Shown piece by piece: positions 24,221-32,810 of a stretch of 36,179 nucleotides of DNA. Origin of the DNA: an uncultured Lachnospiraceae bacterium (GTDB lineage: Bacteria > Bacillota > Clostridia > Lachnospirales > Lachnospiraceae); NCBI GenBank assembly GCA_910586095.1, contig CAJUHQ010000017.1, forward strand, positions 1 through 36,179, in the 5' to 3' direction. A program made the position numbers and the translations under genes. Under the pieces are notes generated by a model that made no database searches, had not been told where the DNA came from, and saw only the letters and a program-made list of their open reading frames with translations. The stretch's first letter is position 1, and each line of letters starts with the position of its first letter.

Positions 24221-24249
24221 GGCGTTTCCTCCTGTATGGTATGCAAAAT

Positions 24250-24278
24250 TATTATGAAAGTCTCTAGCTTTCATAATA
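24250..24278. promoter_or_regulatory. Perfect 11-pair inverted repeat upstream of the NUDIX gene
   Basis: TATTATGAAAG (24250-24260) and CTTTCATAATA (24268-24278) match perfectly around TCTCTAG. It lies between the CheY-like stop and the NUDIX start, so it could be an operator for NUDIX or a hairpin ending the CheY transcript. Confidence 0.4.
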
Positions 24279-24347
24279 TAGATGACCATGTGGCCAAACT
24301 ACCCTAGGCTTTTCTATAATAGAAATAGTCATAAAAGTTTTTGAGTT

Positions 24348-24704
24348 TTATAGGATGCTTTCAATGATCCTGATAATTTGGTTGGTTTCAAAAGGTTTAG
24401 TTACAAATTCTGCCGCGCCTAGTTTGATTGCGTCGAGCATTTTTCCCTTTTGACCTGCCGCTGTTACCATTATTACCTTTGCAGCCATATCATATTCTTT
24501 AATTTTAACAAGAGTCTCGATTCCATCCATAACAGGCATTGTAATATCGAGAGTCACTAAGTCGGGTTTTAGTTCGCAATATTTTTCATAACCTTCTAGA
24601 CCGTTTTCTGCTTCTGCTATCACGTCATAGCCGTTTTCAATAAGGATAGTTCGGAGCATATACCTAGATGTTTTCGAATCATCAACAATTAAAACTGTGT
24701 TCAT
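24348..24704 (-). CDS. Stand-alone CheY-like response regulator receiver
   Basis: This 118-residue protein is a receiver domain with no output domain. The phosphorylation site is Asp53 (TLDITMP), with the acidic pocket Asp8/Asp9 (IVDDS), Thr81 and Lys103 (TKPFE), all as in CheY. GGAGGTATAAAGGT precedes the ATG. The preceding gene on the same strand encodes a CheX-like phosphatase domain. The pair suggests a phosphorylated receiver and its dephosphorylating partner, perhaps outside classical chemotaxis. No histidine kinase, methyl-accepting protein or flagellar gene is in the window. Confidence 0.92.
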   Translation of the reverse strand: MNTVLIVDDSKTSRYMLRTILIENGYDVIAEAENGLEGYEKYCELKPDLVTLDITMPVMDGIETLVKIKEYDMAAKVIMVTAAGQKGKMLDAIKLGAAEFVTKPFETNQIIRIIESIL

Positions 24705-24772
24705 ACCTTTATACCTCCTGTCCCTCTCTAGCGGACATTATTAAATGACCTGAAAAATTTTTCTGTTCAAAC

Positions 24773-24866
24773 TTCTCAACAAACAATTTGTGAGAATATT
24801 GTCTGTTTTTCATATTTTTTTATTTTGTATAGCTATCAATCGTTTGAAACAGTAATCCTTCAAACG
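24773..24866. repeat. Two hairpins between the CheX-like and CheY-like genes
   Basis: TTCTCA(A)CAAA pairs with TTTGTGAGAA (24773-24796), and CGTTTGAA pairs perfectly with TTCAAACG (24841-24848 with 24859-24866). Neither has a strong T tract. They may be attenuators or processing sites between the two genes. Confidence 0.4.
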
Positions 24867-24886
24867 GTGGTCTGTCTGTATAATTA

Positions 24887-25747
24887 TTATTCATAGACCT
24901 CTAAAACAGCCTTGAGATCATAGCCATTTGCATGGATTGGAATAATATACAACGATTCATTGCTGATAAAAGGCCCCTCTAACGAATATTCGGGGGAATT
25001 CATATCAACTGAAATATTTTCATAACTCAAATCGGTAGCAAACAGGCCATTTACACAGTTGATAAATTCGCCAACATTGTCCAAAGCGTCTAAATCGACG
25101 GATTCATATGTACCATTTGCAAAGTGATTGGCGACTGCTAACAGTCCATTGTCAGGTGCACTCAAGTAAAGTTTTAGATGAAAATCACCTGCTAATAGTT
25201 GACATGCGTACTTGTCCAGTTGCAAAGAGCGCGCAGTATAAGCCTTATCAAGATACATATGTGGATCGATCAATCGTCGAAAAGCTCCGATAAAGGTCAA
25301 TGTAAAAGATTGTAGTTGCGCTGATTTGATAGGTACAAACATACGAACACACTGCTCTAGATCGTCGTGAATCAAAGAACTAAGTTGTGCATCACTGAAT
25401 GATCCTAGCATTTGAAATTCATCTAACAAAGGATTGATCTGCTCCAACGCAATCCATTTCTTATCAAGAAGACACTGTACAAATTGCATAAATGTATTGG
25501 ATTGATAGGTCAAAAGTTCATCAAGTTTTTCTTCGGTTAAATATCCAGCCTCTATAGCGGTGTCGCCAAAACTTTTATTGTTTTCTAGAATAGTTTGAAC
25601 TAGATTCGGAGTCAGAACTTTGTTGATTACCGCTATTGTCTCTACTTGTGCCTTTACATCCTTTGGGACAGGAAGTAAATGATCGAGCTGCTCCTGTGTA
25701 ATTTTTCCTTTTTTTACTAAAAAGTTTCCAAATAAACGGTTAAGCAT
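24887..25747 (-). CDS. CheX-like phosphatase with two N-terminal MshEN-like repeats
   Basis: This 286-residue protein combines two parts. Residues 5-25 (LFGNFLVKKGKITQEQLDHL) and 59-79 (SFGDTAIEAGYLTEEKLDEL) are two copies of the LG-LLVxxGLIT-EQL pattern found at the N-terminus of PilB/GspE/MshE ATPases, where it can bind c-di-GMP. The C-terminal half, about 140-286, resembles CheX/CheC phosphatases. The helix LDNVGEFINCVNG carries the ExxN pair (Glu227, Asn230), the signature used by CheX to dephosphorylate CheY. It lies just upstream of a stand-alone CheY-like gene. c-di-GMP binding and phosphatase activity are inferences from motif similarity. Confidence 0.75.
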   Translation of the reverse strand: MLNRLFGNFLVKKGKITQEQLDHLLPVPKDVKAQVETIAVINKVLTPNLVQTILENNKSFGDTAIEAGYLTEEKLDELLTYQSNTFMQFVQCLLDKKWIALEQINPLLDEFQMLGSFSDAQLSSLIHDDLEQCVRMFVPIKSAQLQSFTLTFIGAFRRLIDPHMYLDKAYTARSLQLDKYACQLLAGDFHLKLYLSAPDNGLLAVANHFANGTYESVDLDALDNVGEFINCVNGLFATDLSYENISVDMNSPEYSLEGPFISNESLYIIPIHANGYDLKAVLEVYE

Positions 25748-26086
25748 TTTTCGGCTCCCTTCAATTTATTTCCATCGCCATCTTGATGTGTACCTGTAAG
25801 GCACCATGCGGTTTTGGGCAATGGTTAACATTCATTTTATACTTACCTAATACTAATATACACCTTTTTACAAAAAAATACAAAGAATAATTAAAATTTT
25901 TCATAAAAGTGATACTTGTTCCTGTTCATGTGCCTATTAAAAGCGTAAGAAGAACATTTTAGAGAGAAGAACTAATTCCTGTTCGCACCAAAAACGTATA
26001 CAACTATACGAAATATAATAAAAAGTGTGAACAGGAATAATTATTTTAGATTGTAAATTTGTATATATACAAAAGTATGATTACAA
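25748..26086. other. 339-base intergenic region with nested inverted repeats
   Basis: No gene is seen. The region holds the palindrome TTTGTATATATACAAA (26058-26073), flanked by ATTGTAA and TTACAAT (26050-26056, 26081-26087), and a larger nested inverted repeat at 25975-26038 listed separately. TTCCTGTTC also occurs once more near 25918-25926. It should contain the end of the SEDS-PBP transcript and the start of the CheX-like one. Confidence 0.55.
25975..26038 (-). terminator. Nested inverted repeat downstream of the SEDS-PBP gene
   Basis: ATTCCTGTTCGCAC (25975-25988) and GTGTGAACAGGAAT (26025-26038) pair at 13 of 14 positions plus one G-T. Inside sits a perfect CGTATA-CAAC-TATACG hairpin (25995-26010), followed on the minus strand by TTTTTGG. 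It could be a terminator within a larger alternative fold. Confidence 0.4.
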
Positions 26087-28861
26087 TTAACGTTCGCTGT
26101 AATATTCATCTAAGATTCTTCGCGCAACAGGAACCGCATATTCACCACCAGAGCCGGCTCCTTCCATAATGACTGTAATTTGCACAGGATTGGGAGTGTC
26201 ATAGGTGTAGCCAGTAAACCATGCATGAGAATCGGAGGACGAATTGTATTCGGCGGAGCCTGTTTTTCCAGCGGCTTTGTAGGACTGACCACTAAGTCTT
26301 GTTCCTGTCCCCTCTTCTACTACGGCCTTCATCAATTCCTGTAGTGCAATAGCTTCTTCTTGCGTAATGAGTTGTCCTAATGAAATAGGCTCATATTCTT
26401 TCAAGATGGTGCCATCAGCAGTTGTGACTTTTTCAATGTCATAAGGTTTCATCATTATACCATTATTGGCAATCATAGATGTAATCATAGAAAGTTGTAA
26501 CGGCGTCATCTGTGTAGTACCTTGACCGATTGCAACTTGTATCATAGTGTTGTCACTAGAAAGAATCGATTCAGATACAGTACTTTTCTTTGCAGAGAAG
26601 TTTACAGGAAGTTCTCTATTAAAATATAAGTTTTCTAGAGTATCTATAAATTTTTCACGATTTATCAACAAAGCAATATCAGCAAAGGACGAGTTGCAGG
26701 ACTTTGCAAAGGACTGACGAAAATCAACTGTCCCATGATTTGTTCCGTGGAAACATTTAATAATTGTGGTACCATTGCGTACAAAACGGCCATTACAAGT
26801 ATATTGGTATTGGTCATAGTTGTCAGGATGTTCACGGATATATTGGAGTGCTGTCAAAATTTTAAATGTAGATCCTGGTGGATAGACCCCTTGTGTAACT
26901 CGATTAACAAGTATAGAGCTATCTTCATCGTTGATAATCTCATCCCATATGTCTGTTATGGTGTTCGGATCAAAATCTGGTTTGGATACCATCGCAAGAA
27001 TTTTTCCAGTTGATGGTTCTGTCACGATAACAGCACCTTCGTATAGTCCTAATGCATTGTAAGCGATCCTCTGAAGTTCTGTGTCATATGTTGTGAACAC
27101 AGTATTTCCCATATGCTTTTCATTGGCAAGATCATTTTGCAATTTATTGTTGAGTGATATATTTGATGACACTAAGTAGATATTGGCACTTAGTTCTATC
27201 CCCATTTTTCCATTTGACGCATAGCCGATAGCATGTGCAAAAATTTCGCCAAATGGATATTGGCGTGTGTTAGTACTATTATTTGTTGTAGCTAAGATCT
27301 GTCCATCCGCAGATAAAATATCCCCGCGAATAGTCTGTGATGCCAAAATATCTTGACGCTTTGTATTATAGGCATTGTTGATGACTTGAGCACTATCATA
27401 ATAAACAAAATGTATCAGATATCCAATAATCAACAAAAACAAGCCACAAAAAACTCCAGCCATGCTGTTCATGTACCGTTTGGGCACATAGGGAATTTGG
27501 ACAGTTTGTTTTTTTGGTTTTGGTTCAGGATAATAAGCATCTCCATAATAACCATCATCACAGATAAGATTGTTATAGAGATAAAATCCTTGAATGACAG
27601 AAAACATTGCAATTGTTGCCAATACAGAACTCCCACCATAACTAATTAAGGGAAGGGTTACTCCCGTCAGTGGTATAAATTTGCTGTTACCGCCAATTGT
27701 GAGAAAAAGTTGCACAATATAGACAATACCTAAACCATACACAGAATATTTTACAAAAGGATCATAGCAAAAATGCGCAACATGAACAATCTCCAAAAAG
27801 AGATTGACACAGATTGCTATCAGACATATGCCAAAAATAACACCATATTCTTCACAGATTGCAGAGAAGATAAAATCTTGTTCTACATAAGGGATGGAAC
27901 TAGGAGTACCTGCATCGATTCCCATTCCGAACCAGCCACCAGTTCCAATTCCAAAAAGAGACTGTGCAATCTGATAACCAGTAGCATTGATATCATGCCA
28001 AGGATCAAGCCATGCTGCTACTCGCACTCGCACATGAGAAAAAAGAAGGTAGGACACATAAGAGGCCACTGCTCCACCCGCAAATCCGAGAGCTAAATAG
28101 CGCGCTTTATGTGTAACGACAAACAAAAGTGTTGTGTATGTGATAAAATAAATTAGCGCGCTACCCAAATCTTTGGAAGCAACCAAGAACAACACGTGAA
28201 TAGCAGCAAGAACGGCTGAAAGTAAAATATGCCCAAAATGTTTTGCTCTAGACAAGATGGATGCCAGAAATAGGACATATAATATTTTTACAAATTCAGA
28301 AGGCTGGAAAGATATTCCCATAATGGAAAAGGATAACTTTGATCCGTTGGTGATGCTGCCTCTGATTAACACTGCGCCAAGAACTACAATACCGATACCT
28401 GCAAAAATCCATTCACATTTTCGAAATAGACGAAGATGTTTCATAAAAGTTGGAATGATTAGCGCAACTACCAATGAGATCGCTATAATAACAAATTGGC
28501 GTATGGATCTAGTCAATGACAATCTAGTTAGAATAACAAAGCTGATAGACAAAAGCATTGCAGTGTGATTCATAATCAGTCGATTTGATTCTGGATAAAT
28601 TGCTCGCATCAATACAAGGTACGCAAAGACTGTAATGACCTGAAAAAGAGGCAGAAACAGGTATGTAAAATCTGCGCGCGATGACAAAAGTACCAGACTT
28701 CCCGTGATATGGTTGATTAGAATCATAATATATTGAAGTACAAAAATAAATCCGTATCGTTCCCTGTCATCACGTTTAAGTACTATAAAACTAGACAGGG
28801 TGTACAGAAAAATATTGACAACTAGTATATATTTTGATAATTCAATGACTGCTCTTAGCAT
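26087..28861 (-). CDS. SEDS glycosyltransferase (RodA/FtsW) fused to class B penicillin-binding protein
   Basis: One uninterrupted 924-residue chain holds both halves of a peptidoglycan synthase. Residues 1 to about 430 are a polytopic SEDS domain with the DPWHDINATGYQIAQSL loop, the catalytic-type Asp329 in VEQDFIFSAICEE, and PLISYGGSSVLAT near its end. A cytoplasmic linker of about 35 residues (EPKPKKQTVQIPYVPKR) leads to one membrane helix. A class B PBP then has RGDILSADGQILATT, the nucleophile Ser of STFK (about 664), SCN (about 721) and KTG (about 866). All catalytic motifs are intact. ATG 28861 has AGGTGAG ten bases upstream; a GTG five codons earlier is less likely. Internal ATGs at 27472 and 27463 lack a ribosome-binding site. 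Normally these are two adjacent genes. Confidence 0.92.
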   Translation of the reverse strand: MLRAVIELSKYILVVNIFLYTLSSFIVLKRDDRERYGFIFVLQYIMILINHITGSLVLLSSRADFTYLFLPLFQVITVFAYLVLMRAIYPESNRLIMNHTAMLLSISFVILTRLSLTRSIRQFVIIAISLVVALIIPTFMKHLRLFRKCEWIFAGIGIVVLGAVLIRGSITNGSKLSFSIMGISFQPSEFVKILYVLFLASILSRAKHFGHILLSAVLAAIHVLFLVASKDLGSALIYFITYTTLLFVVTHKARYLALGFAGGAVASYVSYLLFSHVRVRVAAWLDPWHDINATGYQIAQSLFGIGTGGWFGMGIDAGTPSSIPYVEQDFIFSAICEEYGVIFGICLIAICVNLFLEIVHVAHFCYDPFVKYSVYGLGIVYIVQLFLTIGGNSKFIPLTGVTLPLISYGGSSVLATIAMFSVIQGFYLYNNLICDDGYYGDAYYPEPKPKKQTVQIPYVPKRYMNSMAGVFCGLFLLIIGYLIHFVYYDSAQVINNAYNTKRQDILASQTIRGDILSADGQILATTNNSTNTRQYPFGEIFAHAIGYASNGKMGIELSANIYLVSSNISLNNKLQNDLANEKHMGNTVFTTYDTELQRIAYNALGLYEGAVIVTEPSTGKILAMVSKPDFDPNTITDIWDEIINDEDSSILVNRVTQGVYPPGSTFKILTALQYIREHPDNYDQYQYTCNGRFVRNGTTIIKCFHGTNHGTVDFRQSFAKSCNSSFADIALLINREKFIDTLENLYFNRELPVNFSAKKSTVSESILSSDNTMIQVAIGQGTTQMTPLQLSMITSMIANNGIMMKPYDIEKVTTADGTILKEYEPISLGQLITQEEAIALQELMKAVVEEGTGTRLSGQSYKAAGKTGSAEYNSSSDSHAWFTGYTYDTPNPVQITVIMEGAGSGGEYAVPVARRILDEYYSER

Positions 28862-28903
28862 GTTCTGAATACTCACCTATTCACTAGGCGATGCCTTTCA
28901 CTT

Positions 28904-31132
28904 TTATTCTACGCCGCGTTTATAATGTCCATTTGTAAAACTTTCAAATGGTTGCAGGCTGTGTTTATTAAGATAATATGCAAGAACATTGTGTGTCTGT
29001 TTTGCATCTTCGATTGAAAAATCCAATCTAATTATAGTATAATTCTTTTTTGCAATATTATCCATATGTCCATAAAGTGATAATGGTACTGTGTTGTATA
29101 GAATATTATAACAATGCTTGCAGTTTGGAACTACTGTAAATACGTTTTTGTACCGATCAAATAGATGATATGGATCAGATTGCCCACTGCATTTCTCTAG
29201 AGTATTTCGGATACAATTTGCCGAGTACATCAGAGGAATATAACCATACACAACAAACTCAAGTGCGTGGTTAGTATACAATAGATTTAACTCTTTTTTG
29301 TTTAGTTCTAATGGAAGCGTGATTCGATCAAATTCTTTTGCGTATACAGATAGTGTCATGTTATTCCACGCATAGATGGAATAGTCTGATACTATGTTTC
29401 CCTGATAGTTTATTTCATGAAGGTACTCTAATTCCTCAAAGTTTCTGACTAGAACTCCCTGAAAGTAACCACTATCTAGTAAGTCTTTGTATTGTAAATT
29501 ATATTGATAAGAACGCTTCCGAAATATGTGAGGAAGTACTAAAAAATAATTTTTGTCACGCAATAAAATAGCAGATGCTTTGGACTCTTTTTTTCTCTTT
29601 TTTTGAAGAAAAGATCCATGTGTTTCTCTAGCGTTTGTCAAAATAGTATCTTGTAAGGCAGATGAAAGAAATATATCTGCATTGACATAAATTGTTTCAA
29701 TATCGGGGAATTGGTGGATTGTCTCTAACTGCTCTACTGTAGAAGCCAAAGCACATAAAATATTTCTAGGCTGATACGAAACACTTTCGCCGTTATGATG
29801 TGTTGGTATGCTCATGTGATCGAAGTCGGCCGATTGTTCCAAAAAAGCATGATTACAAAAGGTCAATGCTTCCTCTAGCTTCGCACAGGCAAGACGCCGT
29901 AGTTCATTTAGACTCTTAACAGACATAAAGGAAGTATTGTCAGTATCAACTTTAAGAGCACAAAGTTCAAAACAAGTATCCCCCATTTTGCCAAGTCTTT
30001 TTGTGAGTTCTTCTTTGTCAAGAGGTCTGTTTAAAGCTACAGTTGCGTTGTCTCCTTCTACTGTCACAGAAGCTGAATCGCAGGTGAGTGTCAAACGTGC
30101 TGGCTCTCCAGAATAGACACGTACACATCCAGTTATTGCTAGACGAATGTTTTTTGAGAGATAGCATTCGCGTATTTGTTCCAAAACGGTTTGTGTGCTT
30201 CCTGAGTAACCAGGTTCCTTTAATGTAACCATATTTTTCCCATGATGTTGATGATAATAGCCGCTACAGATATCGGTTCGGATATATAAATTCTGCAATA
30301 GTTTTTGGTCTGCTGGATCAACATGATAGGAATGAGGATCGTGATTTAGATAGTGGTCAATATATTTTCGGTAGACTGCTGTTACTCCTGCTACATATTC
30401 AGGGCTTTTCATGCGGCCCTCAATCTTAAAAGAATCAATACCTGCTTCTATAAGTTCTGGTAACAAATCGAGCGTATTCATATCTTTTAGGCTTAATGGA
30501 TAGACAGTATGGCCCTTTTCATCTGTGTATGCGAGACGACAAGGCCCTGCGCAGCGGCCGCGATTGCCACTTCTACCACCGAGGATAGAACTAAAAAGGC
30601 ACTGACCAGAATAAGCATAACACATCGATCCATGAATGAAACATTCAATGGAAAGTCCTGTTTTTTTCTTGATATCACGAATTTCCTCAAGAGAGAGTTC
30701 TCGTGCAGGAACAACACGACAAACACCGTGCTGTTTCATATAAGATGCACCATAGACTCCTGTAATAGTCATCTGTGTACTAGCATGCAGTTCTAAGTGA
30801 GGAAAATGATGACGAAATAATTCTAGTACACCTATATCTTGAACAATCACACCGTCTAGCCCCGCTTTATAAAATGGGGTAACATAGGGGATCAGATCTG
30901 AAAATTCATTTTCTTTGACTAGAGTATTGATGGTTAGATAAAGTTTTCTACCAAATATATGTGCGATCTGTATTGCCTTTATAATCTCTTGTGTCGTAAA
31001 ATTATCTGCGTAAGCTCGCGCGCCAAATTTTTCTCCACCCAGATATATGGCATTTGCGCCAGCATTGATGGCGGCATGAAAACAGGCAAAATTTCCTGCT
31101 GGTGCCAAAAGTTCGACTGTTGCTTTCTTCAT
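28904..31132 (-). CDS. Peptidase U32 family protein (RlhA-like)
   Basis: This 742-residue protein starts MKKATVELLAPAGNFACFHA and holds the U32 signature ECFIHGSMCYAYSGQC at 163-178, then RSGNRGRCAGPCR. Cys171, Cys178 and Cys194 are spaced much like the iron-sulfur ligands of UbiU, and U32 proteins such as RlhA and TrhP are now known as RNA hydroxylation factors rather than proteases. A long C-terminal extension with a further Cys cluster (CIRNTLEKC, PNCKHC) fits the RlhA type, which acts on 23S rRNA. AAGGAAG precedes the ATG, nine bases after zapA. The SEDS-PBP gene follows by about 40 bases. Confidence 0.85.
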   Translation of the reverse strand: MKKATVELLAPAGNFACFHAAINAGANAIYLGGEKFGARAYADNFTTQEIIKAIQIAHIFGRKLYLTINTLVKENEFSDLIPYVTPFYKAGLDGVIVQDIGVLELFRHHFPHLELHASTQMTITGVYGASYMKQHGVCRVVPARELSLEEIRDIKKKTGLSIECFIHGSMCYAYSGQCLFSSILGGRSGNRGRCAGPCRLAYTDEKGHTVYPLSLKDMNTLDLLPELIEAGIDSFKIEGRMKSPEYVAGVTAVYRKYIDHYLNHDPHSYHVDPADQKLLQNLYIRTDICSGYYHQHHGKNMVTLKEPGYSGSTQTVLEQIRECYLSKNIRLAITGCVRVYSGEPARLTLTCDSASVTVEGDNATVALNRPLDKEELTKRLGKMGDTCFELCALKVDTDNTSFMSVKSLNELRRLACAKLEEALTFCNHAFLEQSADFDHMSIPTHHNGESVSYQPRNILCALASTVEQLETIHQFPDIETIYVNADIFLSSALQDTILTNARETHGSFLQKKRKKESKASAILLRDKNYFLVLPHIFRKRSYQYNLQYKDLLDSGYFQGVLVRNFEELEYLHEINYQGNIVSDYSIYAWNNMTLSVYAKEFDRITLPLELNKKELNLLYTNHALEFVVYGYIPLMYSANCIRNTLEKCSGQSDPYHLFDRYKNVFTVVPNCKHCYNILYNTVPLSLYGHMDNIAKKNYTIIRLDFSIEDAKQTHNVLAYYLNKHSLQPFESFTNGHYKRGVE

Positions 31133-31141
31133 AGAACTTCC

Positions 31142-31552
31142 TTAATTATGTTTATTTTTCTTCAGCTCTGTTTCTAAGCGAACAATTTGTTTGGATTGTT
31201 CGTTTACTTGTTCTTGGGATTCCTTGAGTGATTTTGTAGTATTGTCAAGTTTGATTTGCGTAGCAATTAATTCATGCTTAAGTTCATATAGTTCATTTTC
31301 TTTTGCCTTTAAATCCTGTTCAAGCAATTCGATTTGGTTTTTGGCTTTAAAATAGTCATCTGCAATATTGAGATGGATCAACATATTTTGCTTGTCCACA
31401 GATTGCCACTTGAAACTATCCATTTTAGTATACTCATTAATTTTACTGTTTATGTAGGCAGCAACGCGCTGAAGATATTCTGCACTCTCATTTCCGCTGA
31501 CTGTCAGTACTTTTCCGCCGATAATAACTTCTGTATCCGTTTTAGCAGACAT
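31142..31552 (-). CDS. zapA: Cell division protein ZapA
   Basis: This 136-residue protein starts MSAKTDTEVIIGGKVLTVSG and continues YLQRVAAYINSKINEY and LIHLNIADDYFKA, the ZapA globular head. A long C-terminal coiled coil (DLKAKENELYELKHEL, RLETELKKN) follows and is longer than in many ZapA proteins. ZapA crosslinks FtsZ filaments at the division site. The start region reads AGAAAGGGGC ATG TAA ATG, so a start-stop pair sits directly before the true ATG. It heads a run zapA > U32 > SEDS-PBP. Confidence 0.88.
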   Translation of the reverse strand: MSAKTDTEVIIGGKVLTVSGNESAEYLQRVAAYINSKINEYTKMDSFKWQSVDKQNMLIHLNIADDYFKAKNQIELLEQDLKAKENELYELKHELIATQIKLDNTTKSLKESQEQVNEQSKQIVRLETELKKNKHN

Positions 31553-31745
31553 TTACATGCCCCTTTCTTGATTGTAGCAAGTCGCAATCGTATTGTTATG
31601 CTCTTTATTTGTGTCGAAATCATTTTGTAACAACTAGGTCTTTTTTGATGGCCTTAGATTGAAGTCATAAATCTAGAGTAGAGTTTGAAAATGATCCAGA
31701 CAATACACTAAGATCAAGTCTCTTGCTATCTTATTATATATCAGA

Positions 31746-32744
31746 TTACTCTGGCATTTCAAGTCCAAAATGGTGATATGTTAACTCGGATACGACTCTG
31801 CCGCGTGGAGTACGCATGATTAACCCGTTCTTGATTAGATAGGGCTCATAGACATCTTCAATGGTTCCACTATCCTCTCCTATAGCGGCGGAAAGGGTTT
31901 CCAATCCAACAGGGCCTCCTTTAAATTTATCGATCATGGTCATAAGAATCAATCGATCTGTCTGATCTAGACCAAGTTTGTCAACATCCAGTAAATCAAG
32001 TGCTGTGTTAGCAGCTTTGAGTGTAATTTGTCCATCAAATTTTACTTGTGCAAAATCGCGTACACGCTTTAGAATACGATTTGCAAGACGGGGTGTTCCA
32101 CGGCTGCGCCTTGCAAGTTCCATAGCACCCTGCTCGTCAATTTGAACATTTAGAATACGAGCTGAATGTTGAATGATTAATGTCAATTCATCGACAGAGT
32201 AAAATTCTAAGTGTTGAATCACACCGAAACGATCTCGCAAAGGGGCGGTCAAAAGACCTGCGCGCGTCGTTGCGCCTACTAGGGTAAAACGCGGAAGATC
32301 TAGTCTTACAGAGCGTGCGGTAGTTCCCTTTCCAATCATAATATCAATGGCAAAATCTTCCATAGCTGGGTAGAGAACTTCTTCTACTTGACGGTTTAGG
32401 CGGTGAATTTCATCAATAAAAAGAATATCTCCTTCCTGCAATCCATTTAATATGGCCGCCATATCACCAGGCTTTTCGATAGCAGGCCCACTAGTTACTT
32501 TCATATGAACGCCCATTTCATTTGCAATAATTCCCGATAGTGTTGTCTTTCCAAGCCCAGGCGGACCATAAAATAATACATGGTCTAAAGAATCGTTTCG
32601 TTGTTTTGCAGCCTCAATATAAATACTTAGGATTTCCTTGATTTTTGTTTGTCCAATATACTCTTTGAGGCATTGGGGCCTTAGACTTCCCTCAAGTTTG
32701 ACATCTTCCTCTAAAATCTTTGTTTCTATGACTCTGGCAGCCAT
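31746..32744 (-). CDS. ruvB: Holliday junction DNA helicase RuvB
   Basis: This 332-residue AAA+ motor drives branch migration with RuvA. It shows SLRPQCLKEYIGQ, Walker A GPPGLGKTTL, Walker B LFIDEIHRL, sensor GATTRAGLL, the Arg finger region PLRDRFG, and the C-terminal winged helix (PYLIKNGLIMRTPRGR). GGGAGGTAGGAT precedes the ATG. It follows ruvA by about 65 bases. No ruvC is seen, in keeping with Firmicutes that use RecU, a fragment of which lies at the far end of this window. Confidence 0.98.
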   Translation of the reverse strand: MAARVIETKILEEDVKLEGSLRPQCLKEYIGQTKIKEILSIYIEAAKQRNDSLDHVLFYGPPGLGKTTLSGIIANEMGVHMKVTSGPAIEKPGDMAAILNGLQEGDILFIDEIHRLNRQVEEVLYPAMEDFAIDIMIGKGTTARSVRLDLPRFTLVGATTRAGLLTAPLRDRFGVIQHLEFYSVDELTLIIQHSARILNVQIDEQGAMELARRSRGTPRLANRILKRVRDFAQVKFDGQITLKAANTALDLLDVDKLGLDQTDRLILMTMIDKFKGGPVGLETLSAAIGEDSGTIEDVYEPYLIKNGLIMRTPRGRVVSELTYHHFGLEMPE

Positions 32745-32810
32745 ATCCTACCTCCCATAAGAATTTGGTATCATGATGCACTTTATATAATTCTTTGTTA
32801 GCATAAAATT

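Noticed and set aside
27461..27472. Separate translation of the PBP half from an internal ATG
   Set aside because: No Shine-Dalgarno sequence precedes either ATG and the frame is continuous, so a fusion is the simpler reading.
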